In this document: piece by piece, positions 22,061 through 33,881 of the stretch | Layout: the number at the start of each line of letters is the position of its first letter | How positions within the stretch are numbered: position 1 is the stretch's first letter | DNA from: Bedellia somnulentella | Taxonomy: Eukaryota; Arthropoda; Insecta; Lepidoptera; Bedelliidae | Reading direction: 5' to 3' | Assembly (NCBI GenBank): GCA_963576735.1 | Contig: OY755187.1 | Span: 14,446,001 to 14,510,000, forward strand | DNA length: 64,000 nt | Program-made: the position numbers and the translations under genes | The notes under the pieces: generated by a model | The model's database searches: none | The model's input: only the letters and a program-made list of their open reading frames with translations | Told to the model about the DNA's origin: nothing

Positions 22061-23363
22061 TATATGTCGCAGGAAAATCGTCAAACTCGTTAACTTATAA
22101 GTTTCCTAGGAAACTTGTAAGTTGACGGAAATCCGTCAAACAGCATGCGAATTTACATCTTACCTGATAGGTTTTAGAAAACTTGTAAAATAACGAACTC
22201 ACCTCAGGAAAATTGTAAGTGGGGATCATTTTTGACAAGTTTCCTAGTTTTGAATTTATAATTTAGGAAATTTGTAAGCCTCCTAATGGCTGCTAGTGAA
22301 ATTGTTAATAGAACCAGTTACTTATGATGATTGGTTAAGATGTGAGATGAGTAAAGAAAAAAGCACGAATTTGAAGTAATGACAATGTTTTGATATTTTC
22401 AAATATAAATGAGGAACTGGACTAAGAAGGGTTTCCTGGCCGTTAGTCTTACGTAATAATAAACGAAAAATACAAATAATTTATTACGATGACGGATTTT
22501 TACACTAGTTTCCATTCGTTAATCAACCAACCTTCTGACTTGCTTTTCATACACTCACATTACAGTAGCGAATTACTACTAAAATCAGAAGGTGGCGCTG
22601 GGTATGCAGCCATTTCACCTAACAATCACTTAAAAAGCCTTTGGTTTCCTCTTAGGACAACCGCGGGATAAAATATTATGAATGCAGTAAATTTGTCAGA
22701 ATTTAAAATCTTACAAGCATCGGTTAAGAACTGCACTAACATATTTTTGGCGGTAACCTATAACAATGGATGTCATTGGAGGCGATACGGTTGCAGACCT
22801 AGCGCAAGTATGGGTATGTATGTATGGGTATTAACACGCTCTTTAAAAAAAAAAACTAGAAGTTATTCATACTATATAACAATAAAGTATCACGATATAT
22901 ACTCAAACAATTTATATTTAATTAATACTCTTAAAACTTTTTAATTTTATGTCAGTAACAGCAAATAATAGCAAATTAATAGATAAGCAGTAGTAAAGCA
23001 AGGAAAATATTAGTTTCGATTGTCGAGTTGAAAAGACGCGCGAATGCGTCACGTCACGTGACCGCCGCCAGCCAATCCGCATTTACTAACATCCCTCTCT
23101 CCGCGCCGTCAGCGCTGCATTGACAACTTTCCTAGCGGGATTCAGGAAACTTGTAAAGTTCCTAAAATACAGAATTTTAAACTCGGAAACTTTTCAAAAA
23201 TGATCCCCACTTACAATTTTCCTGAGGAGAGTTCGTTATCTTACAAGTTTCCTAAAACCTATCAGTTAAGATGTAAATTCGTTTGCTGTTTCCGATTTCC
23301 GTCAACTTACAAGTTTCCTAGGAAACGATTTTGTCGAGTTTGACGATTTTCCTGCGACATATA
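22061..23363. mobile_element. Foldback DNA element with about 230-bp inverted ends
   Basis: The left arm starts TATATGTCGCAGGAAAATCG (22061) and the right arm ends CGATTTTCCTGCGACATATA (23363). Inside the arms the order matches in reverse: TTTCCTAGGAAACTTGTAAG, TTTACATCTTA, GATAGGTTTTAG, AAAATTGTAAGTGGGGATCA. The interior of about 820 bp carries no transposase; it holds a short worn SINE-A piece (about 22588-22680) and a CpG-rich block near 23035-23125. The target duplication is not clear (TA or TATA). Family not identified. Confidence 0.8.
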
Positions 23364-23994
23364 TCTATACTAATATTATAAAGAGGAAAGGTTTGATTTT
23401 TTGTTTGTTTGTTTGTTTGAATTGAATAGGCTCCAAAACTACTGGACGGATTTGAAAAATTCTTTCACTGTTTTAATGCTACACTATTCCCGAGTGACAT
23501 AGGCTATATTTCATTTTCAAAAAATTAGGGATCCTTACGTAAATTTCAAAAATGTAACCAAAGGTGTTAAAGAAATACCAAAAAAAAATATTTACATCGC
23601 GTGCGCTGCGAAAACTATTGAAAATAGAATAAAATTATGTACTACAATTTTATAGAACACATCATTATCTAAAAAAAATGCCCTGACAGCATGTCTCTAA
23701 CTATTATAGTTATCTCACAACAAGCGTCATTATATAAAATTATTTAAAATTAAATTAAAATCCTGCTTTAGAAAAGGCTCTTTATTTGTACCTATCTAAT
23801 CCTTATAAAAAACGTATATATTATTTTAGACTACTTCAATACCCTTATATTACTTTTTGAATTATTCAATTCGAACATTCCATTAGAAAGTTATCTTGAA
23901 TTAAAAAAATAGATAAAACTCCGCTCGATTAGCTATGCATAGTAAGTTGTTGCAGGCGTCACGAAGGTACGGGAGGCTGCTTATCAAAGAGTAA

Positions 23995-24324
23995 AAGCAA
24001 AATTTAATTGTAGCGACTATTATCACTGGCCCAGCAGCCGGTCAATTAGCTCATATACCGAGGATACCGATGATCCCAACTGATCTGCCAATTCCATTTA
24101 AACGGCTACAATTTCCGGTTAAAACATCTTTTGCTTTAACAATTAATAAGTTCCAAGGCCAAACCTTCAAATTAGTGGGGTTTGACCTGCGAAAGAATTG
24201 TTTTACTCACGGTCAACTGTACGTTGGCCTATCGCGGGTGGGAGCTCCTGAACATCAATTTATTTTGCTGCCCCAAAATACAACAACGTCAAATATTGTT
24301 TACAGGGAAGCTCTAACTCTATAA
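23995..24324 (+). pseudogene. Helitron Pif1-like helicase, C-terminal fragment
   Basis: The frame is open from 23995 and ends at TAA (24322-24324). It reads IVATIITGPAAGQLAHIPRI, then FALTINKFQGQTF (the late helicase motif TINKxQGQT) and HGQLYVGLSRVGAPEH (the YVxLSRV motif VI). This is the C-terminal end of the Rep-helicase that moves Helitrons by rolling-circle replication. The nuclease and most of the helicase are gone, so it is non-functional. An internal ATG at 24070 starts an 84-codon frame, which is not a real start. Confidence 0.88.
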
Positions 24325-24375
24325 ATTGAATGGCTTTTGATGTAATTACTCATTATGAAAAATAAAAAAAATAAC

Positions 24376-24530
24376 GACATGATAGTCCAGTGGATAGAAC
24401 ACCCGCCTGAAAGCAGAAGGGCGTGAGTTCCAATCCTGGGTCGGGCCTACACCAATTTGTCTCTTCTAAAGTCATATGTGTGGTTAATTTATCATGGTTG
24501 TTAACGGTGAGGGAAAAAAAATATATAAAT
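24376..24530 (+). repeat. SINE-B, 5' half
   Basis: CATGATAGTCCAGTGGATAG (A-box-like) and GTGAGTTCCAATCCTGGGT (B-box-like) mark a tRNA-derived head, followed by CACCAATTTGTCTCTTCT and ATGTGTGGTTAATTTATCAT. It stops in an A/T run where the SINE-A begins. Confidence 0.8.
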
Positions 24531-24548
24531 ATAAATACAAAAAAATAT

Positions 24549-25052
24549 AACATACATACATATACTCACGGCTTTAAATCCCTAGAAGGGGTAGCCAGAG
24601 CTAAGGAATCAGAAATTCCTCAGCCACTTTTGGAAGTCTGCTGTGTAGTGTCGGCTTAGATTAGCACTACCCCATTTCTTCCGGTGGGTGTACGTAAGAG
24701 GCAACTAACGGTATTGGGGCTTTTAAGGGATTTTGGGCGATGCGGTTGGAGACCCATCACCAACAACCTTTATTTTACCATCTTTTCCCCACACAACTTC
24801 CAAAAGTGGCTGAGGAATTTCTAATTCCTTAGCTCTGGCTACCCCTTCTAGGGATTTACAGCCGTGAGTATATGTATGTATGTTCTTTTGGAAGTTGTGT
24901 GGGGAAAAGATGGTGAAATAAAGGTTGTTGGTGATGGGTCACCAACCGCATCGCCCAAAAATCCCTCAAAAGCCCCAAAACCGTTAGTCGCCTCTTACGT
25001 ACACCCACCGGAAGAAATGGGGTAGTGCTATTCTAAGCTGACACTACACAGC
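24549..25052 (-). repeat. SINE-A copy split by another SINE-A
   Basis: Left part 24549-24637 (tail to CAGCCACTTTTGGAAGT) and right part 24885-25052 (CTTTTGGAAGTTGTGTGGGG to the head CTGACACTACACAGC) form one minus-strand SINE-A. The 11-base CTTTTGGAAGT appears on both sides of the inserted copy. Confidence 0.88.
24638..24884 (+). mobile_element. SINE-A inserted in SINE-A, with 11-bp target duplication
   Basis: Complete copy of 247 bases from CTGCTGTGTAGTGTCGGC to GTATATGTATGTATGTT. It is bordered by CTTTTGGAAGT at 24627-24637 and 24885-24895. This defines the family's true ends and shows target-primed insertion with a TATG tail at the 3' end. Confidence 0.92.
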
Positions 25053-26203
25053 AAAAAAATATAACATAGTTTAAAACTTTAAAAAAATATGTTAAAATAA
25101 TAATACATGTAATAAAATGAAAAACAAAATGTTAATGATAATTCATGCCCGAGCGAAGCCGGGACGGGCTGCTAGTATAATATAATTTGGATATGCATCT
25201 GATTACCCTTTTAGATAACAAAACCTCTGCACGGGCCTAGGAACTAATCTATTCGTAATTTTACATACATATTTAGTCCACGAGTAGTATGTGTTTCTCT
25301 AGTGAGGGTTTTTAGTATTTCTTGACTATTTCTTTCTTTTACTACTACTTTTGACAATGATACGCCCAAATATGCCGCGGAAAGTAGAAAGAGTAACACA
25401 GAAACAAGAGTAACAGAAAACAAATTATTTCATTCCATAATCTAATGAAGTTGGTGTATTTTTAGTATTGCAATATTAGGTACGTAGATCAAGTATAGAC
25501 ATCGTAGAAACAAACAAACAAAAACGGTTGTAGGTTTAAAATCAAAACATATGCATGAAGATGATACTGAAAGATACTCACGCGCGGGTTTTGATCATCA
25601 CCCCATCCTCACAACCTCAATAAGCCACCCTAGATCGGTGTGCGAATCCATCCTTGTGCTTCAGGGTGGAATATTAAAACTGTTAAGTCAATGGGTGTAA
25701 TCAAGGTGATACAATTTGCATTTCTCACATTTTATTCTGAGTAAAGTGAGTAAGTTATTTTTTTTATAAATAAATATATTCCAACCGATTGATAGCAAAA
25801 GTAATACACAATATATTTAACAAAAGTATCGTGTTTTTATGCTATTATTAACAATGTGTCCCCCATAGTCCATTTTTGTTCGAGATATAAAGCATTTACA
25901 AATGATTTTGTATTATAAACAGGAAATTATTTATATCTATTGTAAGTCGTAGAAATATTTACTATCTACGCATTTTTTGTCTGTAGGATATGGATCGACT
26001 TGAGCTAATTCTTGCTTCCAAAAAAAGCGTACCCCTCTCGTACTTGACTTTTTTACGTAGTTGAAAATCACGAAAAACTAATAATAGTACTCTTTACAAT
26101 ATTATATCGATAGACCGTACTTATCTTATGTTGTTCCTGATAATCACGGTGTTGGTTGGTAATAGGGACTAGACAAAAGACTAATGATTATAATTCTGTT
26201 TTA

Positions 26204-26244
26204 TGTGTGTGTGTGTGTGTGTGTGTGCGTGCGTGTGTGTGTAT
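26204..26244. repeat. (TG)n microsatellite
   Basis: About 20 TG units with a few C interruptions. Confidence 0.95.
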
Positions 26245-26245
26245 T

Positions 26246-26345
26246 GTTGGCATAGAGTAGTATTATCGCATTGCTTCCGGTGATTTCGTCTGAGGCGATT
26301 AAGAGTCAGTGATTAAGAGATGGTTGGGCGATGCGGTTAGTAATA
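26246..26345 (+). repeat. Degraded SINE-A 5' part
   Basis: TTGGCATAGAGTAGTATTAT, TGCTTCCGGTGATTTCG, GAGGCGATTAAGAG, TTGGGCGATGCGGTTAG in family order. Confidence 0.55.
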
Positions 26346-27076
26346 CATCTTCACTTTGGGTATAATATGGGTATAATTCTATCTTAACAATCATCAGTTA
26401 CTAAATAATCGTTGGTTCTGTTGTTTTTATAATAGTTTTTGGGAGAATAGCTGTTAGCATCGGTGAAACGTTATTCTAATACACCCGTTACATTTAAAAC
26501 AAATTTTAGTCATGTTCAGCTAATTTTTGCTAGGGATATAATATCTTAATGCTGAGTGCAGCGAAGGACACATGGTTGGTAATATGACAAGATGACAAAC
26601 GCAGAGCAGTCGGTAAAATGCCCAGCGACATTTATGCAAAGCTGCTCCGGATAGCGGTACAGCCTCCTAGCTTTTGTTGCGTTCCTGGTGAAAGCTTATT
26701 TCTACGAGATTACTTTGTGACATAGAGTATTTCACAATTTTAATATTCTAAAGTTTTGCTTTTAGCTTTGTTCCATTCCGTTTAAAACCGTGGACGTATA
26801 AAACAGAATTCTTGGAATACCGTTTTCTATTGGCTGGATGTTTGAGTTGTAAAATTAATACTCTTAGTTGGAAATGTATATAGTACTGCTGTTTGAATTA
26901 TTTTTGTAAGAACGATACACCATAATTAATTCGTAATTAAATCCAATTTGTTTTTGATTCACGCTCTAAATGGTGCTTTAAATATCATTAGCATTAATTT
27001 TAAATTATATTTGCACACATGAGGTGATTTTAGGCCAATTTGCGTTGTGTCACTGTGAAATGTTATTATATCTATG

Positions 27077-27308
27077 CTGTCACGCTATAAATCCTTTGAA
27101 GGGGAACCAGTACTTCAGTCAAAATAAGAAATTTTTAAGCCACTTTTGTAAGTTGATTTGGGATAAGATTGTAAAAAAATGTTGTTGCTGATGGGTTCCA
27201 ACCGCATCGCCTAAATCCACTTAAAAATGATCCAATACCCTTAGTCGCCTCTTTCGAACACCCACGGGAAGAAATGGAGTTGTACTATTCTAAACTGACG
27301 CTACACAT
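27077..27308 (-). repeat. Diverged SINE-A copy
   Basis: CACGCTATAAATCCTTTGAA, AAGCCACTTTTGTAAGTTG, CCAACCGCATCGCC, CACGGGAAGAAATGGAG, CTAAACTGACGCTACAC in order. Confidence 0.75.
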
Positions 27309-28984
27309 CATGCTTAAATGCGTTATTCACTCGCATAAAATTGTATCTTCGTTATTTAATATTTTCAAAAGAAGTGCGGGAAGTGTTATTGTGGTAATTT
27401 GAATAACAAAGAGCCGCGGCGCAGTTTGCCTACTTAGCTGCACAGTGCACACTGCATATTGTTTTAATGAAATTTCGCGTTTGAAAACATGTAAAATTCC
27501 GCACAAAGCCGACGCCAGCGAGCTTGCTTATTCATTGTTCTTCCATTTTTGTTGGACGCTGTTCCTCGGAGCTCTTCAGAGTTGCGCCTTTTTTGCATAA
27601 TTTCTTTTCGCGTTATTTGTCAACTGGATTCCGCATTGCGAAACTGATGTTTTATTGCATTTTCATAAATTTTTCGTATAACCGAGATGGATGGGCGCGG
27701 AGAGCTGCGCTCGCTATTTTAACATAATTTAATTTTGCTGCGTCCGTTGTTGCGTAAAAATAGTCATGAAAATATTTAAATTATGTTCGTACCAATTTTA
27801 CTCATTATAATCTGTGTAAATTTTTACTGGAATTATTACCTGACGCCGTAAAAATTGATCACTTAACAACTCTTATACTGCATGTACTAATTATTTTAGT
27901 CTCTTAATTTCTGAGTATCACCCATTCAAAGTACTTCGGTGGGTTAGTAACCATTTCAGTTTTCATAGCTAGCTTTACTTATTGTTTATTTATTTTCTTT
28001 TTTAGTTGCACTAAAACACTTAAACACGCAACAATTGCTACGTGAAGGCAGTAAATAGCCCAATGGGCTTGTACACAAAACTGCGTTACAACGCGGCGCG
28101 ATGCGATGCGAATATTCTGATAAATAATAAAGAAGTTTGCATCCTACCGCAGTTTTGTGTAAAGGACCAATATCACAAAAACGTAGATTGCCTCTGTCAT
28201 ACAAGAGATAAATCGTAAAGCTGCAGCGAACCACATGTAGTTACTAGGGCATAATAAAAATACAGCAGTCTGAATACCAACATTTCCCCATGTCAAATCT
28301 GACTGGCCCGCGGGAGCTGCCTCATTCCGAAGTAAAACGACGTGACTCGGCTGATTAAAACTGCGCCCCTTTCCAACTATTCACTGTTTTCTCATCTCTT
28401 CGAACCTGTCTTGTTGTGTCACTGTACGTTTTAATATATAGGACTAGGGGGATAGTGCTATGATTTATTACAGGTTGGAGGAACGTCAGGATCTACTGCT
28501 ACTGCGGATTAATCTGCTTTTATCCGTCAAGAGTAAAACAAAAGTTATGTGATCGAGTGAGAAAAAGTGTGATTCGTGAGAGGGGCACTGCGAAAGATGA
28601 TATTGTAAAGAAACATAGGCACCTAATACTTAACCCTAGGAAAGAAATAATCAAGTGCCGTTCAATGCCGTCATTACTAAGCTTATTAAAAAAAACAAAA
28701 AATATAAAATATTTGTTTTATGGCGAAATGTAGGCAGATTGCAAAATAAGCTATTGTTCTGATCATTGATCTCTTGCACTGAGTATCATTCAGATTTACT
28801 TATCATCGATTCATGGTAAATACGAATAATTTGTTAATTGTCTTGATAAATAATCACATTCCATAGTTTCTTATCGAAGGGCTAGGGCTAAGTACCTACC
28901 ACTGGCCACTGGCAACGTGTAGGTTGGCAGATAAATTGTTTATTGCACAGACAACCAATGTCCTTTTAGCCAAGAACGACTAGG

Positions 28985-29062
28985 CGACAAAAATGTCACG
29001 TGATGTTTAGACGTAATAGTACCTCCGACGCCTCTTCGGGGATTTACGGAGTGAACATTGAG
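28985..29062 (+). repeat. SINE-B 3' fragment
   Basis: GTCACGTGATGTTTAGACGT, TAGTACCTCCGACGCC, CTTCGGGGATTTACGGAGTG match the 3' part of SINE-B. Confidence 0.65.
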
Positions 29063-29689
29063 TTTAAGAGATAACTTAAAAAATGACTTGTTGATGATGA
29101 GTTTTTTAGTTATTGTAAGTTAGAACCGTATTGTACAATTATGCAGAACACTGGTTGTATGCTTGAAGTAATCCCATAGAGCTACTTTTAAATAACTTTT
29201 AAATTGATGTGGTCTAATGACAGGACTCAAATTATATAATTGTGTTTTATAAACAGCAAGGAAGTGAATTTACTGATTAAATTAAATCCCTATATAATGT
29301 GTCAGAGTGAGGCTCTGTAGCCGTGAGAATAATCATTTCTACTTAACTATTAATGCAGAATCATTTGTCCCGGGGCGACAACACAAATTTAAATCGCATG
29401 TTGGGTGTTTTTCACTGAAACCTGGTTAAAGAATATTTGTGGAAAAGTTACTTGTAAAAGTATATTAACTTTCCCAACCACCAAATGCACATATAAATCA
29501 CCCTACTATATGCTTAAATATTGCCAGTACAAATGATTACCATTGATAGACACTAACAAGGCTTATTAGTATGCTCATTAGTATTATTTCTGAACAAAAT
29601 TGACAATTTGTCAAATTTTCATCCTGAAAAGGACTTTCATTGACCTTTAACACCAGGAGATCATATTCAAATGAGACTTTTGTCGACAG

Positions 29690-29816
29690 GCGGAGATATG
29701 GTCGGTGTTTATCGCCATCCTGCGCAAGAGCGTGCGCAATCTGCAGGCATGCACCGACGTGGGCCTGATACATCACGTGTTGCAACGGCTGCCACATGCG
29801 GAGACCGTCGTTGCAG
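29690..29816 (+). CDS. Nbea: Neurobeachin exon 2 of 7 seen
   Basis: 127 bases, phase 0 in and phase 1 out. It encodes [39 protein letters not shown] and VVA plus the first base of Asp. Acceptor TGTCGACAG; donor CAG|GTTTGT. The AEIW...[10 protein letters not shown] block continues the neurobeachin helical repeats seen in both human NBEA and fly rugose. The split GAC codon is completed at 39656 (A-D-L-L). Confidence 0.96.
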
Positions 29817-30242
29817 GTTTGTACCTCTTGAGTTTGTATGATGCCCTGGTGGAAATGTTGTTTCAAGTCAGCAAAATATGTGTGAAACACGTGTGACACG
29901 CCTCTCAGCAGAAGTTTTTATGTCATCGGTTGGTTATCAGTCATTTGACATGAGGTAGGCCGTAGGCGTGATTCTCTGAGTTATTGATAATTGCTAAAAT
30001 TAGATCGTAGAAATATGTGTTGTTTTTAAATATGTCTTAATACACTCGTTCATAAAATGACTTTTTATTGCACTGAATTACTCATATAAAAGAGCTGTTT
30101 ATAAAAACTGTGAATTTTAGTTTAATTTCACGCACAAGTTATTAAATAATTTCTTCTTTAAATTCACACAAAAATTAATAAAATATGAAGCTAAACGTAC
30201 AATTTTGCATAAAGTGTATCTATTTGCTAAATTTAAACATTA

Positions 30243-31204
30243 TCTATACTTATAATAAATCTGTAGAGAGGTCAATTCTGTACATGAAATATATTTTCAA
30301 AATAACCATCAGGTGGTGATTAGGGATCGATACTGATGCCAAAAATGCAATCAGTAAAATTTTTGTCTGTCTGTCTGTCTGTCTGTCGGTTTGTATGTTC
30401 CTTATGGAAACAAAAACTATTCGACGGATTTTAACGAAACTTGGTACAATTATTCTTCATACACCTGCGCAGGTTTTTGTATACTTTTCAGCAGAGTAGT
30501 AAAGGGGAATTTTGGGTAATTTTGGGAAAAAGGGAGAAGTTACTCCATTTTTAAGCTTCCGTCGCGTGTGCAGCCTCAATGGTTAGACTTACGTAGAAAT
30601 CATGTGTGACGGAAATATTCTTCATAAAATTGTCTAAAAAAAAATCCTCAGCAGTTTATGTCTATCTTTTACGGTTGGCTCACAATAACACGTGTAATTC
30701 CTGATAGCTTAGCAGTTCGGATCGTTCTGATTATATTTGTTTACTCTTACGTTTGTAAACGTCTCACTCATCCCAAATTTAAAAAAGGTAACATTATTAC
30801 CTATTCAATAAAAAAAGAATCATAGAAATCGGTAGACAAACACCGAAATTATACATAAAATAAGCCATCGCGCCCGTGATCAAAACCAAATCTTTACTAA
30901 TTTACATATAACATACTAGATGGCGCGAGTAGTTGCATCCTAAATCACGTAATGATTTATTTTTTAGATTGTTATAAATACTTCATAGCGTTTTATTTAA
31001 AAATTTGCTATTAAACGGAAATACTGAACCGTTCATCAAAGCGCATTTAAAATCACCAAACTACACTGTTTAGGGAGTGCTATAAATTTAATAAATTGAA
31101 AACATTGCGCTGAATTTCACAATGCTTGAGCAGTGACTGAAGAAAGAAACCCCAGATATTTAAAAAAACAACGCTACCCGTGCGAAGCTGGGACGATCCA
31201 CTAG
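30243..31204 (+). mobile_element. Non-autonomous Helitron, 962 bp
   Basis: Starts A|TCTATACTTATAATAAATC and ends GCTACCCGTGCGAAGCTGGG, ACGATCCACTAG|T, with the expected TC and CTAG termini between A and T. A (CTGT)n run lies near 30366-30386. No ORF of note. The 3' end sequence also occurs twice, facing opposite ways, at 58851-59765. Confidence 0.8.
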
Positions 31205-31335
31205 TCTTACATAAATTATTAATTTCAGTCATATATTTTATTATGTTAGTGATAGATATATGATTTATAGCTATATGATAAACTAGAACAAATACTCATA
31301 ACAGCGCTCGGTATCTTAGAATTTACCTTGGCTGT

Positions 31336-31578
31336 TGTGGAGGAAAAGGGAAGATCTTCCGCCAGGCGGTGGTATGCCTGGGGACCGCGGTCCAACTGTA
31401 TTAAGTTGGAACTTGTATATATAGTAAATGTTTTTAGAAACTTCGATTGCGCGATGTACGATTTGTATGGCGAGTCTTGATGACGCGTGTGGCGTGTTGC
31501 TGTGGAATGTGATTCTTCTTGAACTGTCAGCGTTTCTATGTAGTGCGCGTCATTGTGTACTGATAGCGCGTCGCTACA
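31336..31578 (-). repeat. LTR copy of the miniature element (3' LTR in sense)
   Basis: TGTGGAGGAAAAGGGAAGAT to CGCGTCGCTACA; differs from the partner by only a few small changes, so the insertion is young. Confidence 0.9.
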
Positions 31579-31872
31579 TTACTCCCCCTCCAACAGGAAA
31601 TTTTTGACTCCATATCTTCGTGCCAGTGTGTGTATGCTCGACGGCCATGTGTGCCGGAACATCAATGCTGACTCCAATAGCCACGGTGTGGGTGCCCCGT
31701 TGCGTGTTCCATTGCTGCCGTGCTGCGAGTCGTGTCTCTTGAGCCGTGGATTCGAAGCGCTTTGTCTGCAGTCCTTTGATATCCTTTTGCTGCTCGTACT
31801 TGTCTGGCCAATGCAAATGACTCCTTGTGCTTAGAAGGACGCCATCGTGTTCTGTAGTCGGTGGTCACCAAT

Positions 31873-32116
31873 GTGGAGGAAAGGGGAAGATCTTCCGCCA
31901 GGCGGTGTGGTATGCCTGGGGACCGCGGTCCAACTGTATTAAGTTGGAACTTGTATATATAGTAAATGTTTTTAGAAACTTCGATTGCGCGATGTACGAT
32001 TTGTATGGCGAGTCTTGATGACGCGTGTGGCGTGTTGCTGTGGAATGTGATTCTTCTTGAACTGTCAGCGTTTCTATGTAGTGCGCGTCATTGTGTACTG
32101 ATAGCGCGTCGCTACA
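31873..32116 (-). repeat. LTR copy of the miniature element (5' LTR in sense)
   Basis: TGTGGAGGAAAGGGGAAGAT to CGCGTCGCTACA; partner of 31336-31578. Confidence 0.9.
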
Positions 32117-33808
32117 CTGTAATAACTAACTTTGCTAACTTGTATCAAAATGTACCAGTATTATTATATTGTACATTCTCTCATTTGGCAAGTCAAAACT
32201 ATTATAACATTTCATTCACAGTTGAAAGGATTTAATAATTATTAAAGATGGGTGCCTAAATATTTTTAAATAAATTACTGTTTAACGTATTACTTTTATT
32301 TGTGATAGTTACTTATGTATGACAACTTTTATGCCAGTGTGTTTTGCTTATAAAATTTTGTAAATTATCATTACCTTCTCTAGTTAACTTACTGCCATTA
32401 TCTCAATAACCAATAGCCAAAGCTTTAAAATTAATAGTTCGTCAGACACCTTTGACAGGGGAAAAGACGATATAATAAAGAATTATTAAAATTACATTCA
32501 ATAGCCTCAGGTATGTATACGTAAGGTATTACGTCAATTGATTTCAAGAGGAAAAGGAAACGTAGAATTATTCTAACTCAATTTCACCATACGCGTACGA
32601 ATCATCTAATAGTATTTATTTTTTTATTTAATGTAATATACAAAAAATATATTTTAAGTGCTAGTATTCATATCCACATAAAATTTGCATTATTTCTTTA
32701 ACCGTTATATTTCAATGTCTAAAGAATATGCAAATAATGAGTGGTTACCCCAGCAAAGGTTATCCGAGGGTAATCACTTGTCTATTTACTTTACATTCAA
32801 TTTTCTTACACACGTGATAATATGCTAATTAATTCTTCATTTACTCGCAGCGTCCCTCGCGGGGATGTTTTCGAAAACCAAGCTCATTTACATGGAGCGA
32901 TTCAGTCGAAATTCAAATGGGCCCGCCCGCCCCAATCTCGACGTGTTTCGGGAAAATTAAAAGTTTTCAAGTTAACTCGCGAATTATTTATGGTGGCCTG
33001 GTGGCTCGTTACGCGGACTGACCTTTGTATTAAAAACGTACTTTACGCCACTTTGGGTTTTAATTAAATTTGCTTATTTTTGTGCTTCATTTTAATTAAC
33101 ATTTTAATGTGTGCTTGACTTTAATTCATATACACCTAAGTAAATAACGATCTTGGATTATGATGCGTTCTTTGTACATAACTTTTTAAATAGTATTTAA
33201 TATAAGCAAAAACATCCTTGTTTACAAAGTACATTATGCTACCTAAGGAGAAAATAATACACAAAAATATATGAACGAGAATAAAATGGTGATGCTGAAT
33301 TTAGCATGATAAGATCGCCACAACAGCTTACGCCTATACCTTAGAATTGTAGTTTCTTTAGCTAATTACATTTTAAAATTTGGTTTTTAGTTACTTGCTT
33401 GATAAATGGCAGATATCTTTTTTTTACTCACATGTAACTCATAGAGAGATCACACGAACACTCTACATCAGTCTAGATACAAACCCAAGCAAAACGTAAC
33501 ACGACACTATTTTGTTTCAGGCAGAAATTTAATTGAAGTCCGTATTTTAATAAAATGTACAAATTTCGCTTATTTCTGTTGTGCAAATATTTTTCGTTTA
33601 TATCTATTATAAATGTACTCGACCTCTCTCTCTCTCGTACTCGCTTATATTGGTATTTACTGGTATTCTACTTATCTTCAACTTTTTATTGCTCGATATT
33701 AAAACGTCTAATTTATTTTACTTTGCTGCTGTTTCATTACGTCATTAATTTGGTATCTTATCGTGGTATACTTTAATATGAATGTAATTTTTGTGTCTTA
33801 ATACATCT

Positions 33809-33881
33809 GGGGGCGTAGCTCAGATGGTAGAGCGCTCGCTTAGCATGCGAGAGGTACCGGGATCGATACCCGGCGCCTCCA
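33809..33881 (+). tRNA. tRNA-Ala (anticodon AGC)
   Basis: Identical in all 73 bases to the copy at 10138 (cloverleaf given there). It sits in a neurobeachin intron on the host gene's strand. A T-run (ATATTTTTTTG) follows as Pol III terminator. Immediate flanks differ from the duplicated flank of the other copies. A protein-like reading frame over this gene is spurious. Confidence 0.97.

Larger units (their letters stand above)
23364..25175 (+). mobile_element. Helitron remnant, with helicase piece and nested SINEs
   Basis: Starts TCTATACTAATATTATAAAG and ends with the palindromic GCCCGAGCGAAGCCGGGACG, then GGCTGCTAG. It sits between A (23363) and T (25176), as expected for Helitrons (5' TC, 3' CTRR, A/T target, no target duplication). 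It holds a fragment of the Helitron helicase and later insertions of SINE-B and two SINE-A copies. It lies immediately next to the end of the foldback element. Confidence 0.85.
20350..29689 (+). other. Neurobeachin intron of 9.3 kb
   Basis: GT-AG intron filled with SINE-A and SINE-B copies, a foldback element and a Helitron (listed separately). Stretches 20350-20984, 21061-21605, 25176-26203, 26346-27076, 27309-28984 and 29063-29689 hold no gene or repeat that I recognise. Confidence 0.85.
31336..32116 (-). mobile_element. Miniature LTR retrotransposon (TRIM-like)
   Basis: Two near-identical direct repeats, 31336-31578 (243 bp) and 31873-32116 (244 bp), each with TG...CA ends, enclose only 294 bp. 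A 4-bp duplication CTGT flanks the whole (31332-31335 and 32117-32120). Read on the minus strand, the interior opens TTGGTGACCACCGACTAC just after the LTR (a likely primer binding site) and closes with the purine-rich GTTGGAGGGGGAGTAA before the other LTR, so the minus strand is the sense strand. No gag or pol domain is present; a short open frame (31574-31816) ends exactly in the purine tract and may be the last part of a pol gene. 4-bp duplications fit the Gypsy group. Confidence 0.88.

Noticed and set aside
30366..30386. (CTGT)n run near a Helitron start, considered a regulatory site
   Set aside because: The same simple run occurs inside another unrelated repeat at about 37480; it is a microsatellite within repeats.
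31553..31834. 93-codon plus-strand frame between the two LTRs
   Set aside because: Sense of the element is the minus strand, judged by primer-site-like and polypurine sequences; the plus frame has no domain.
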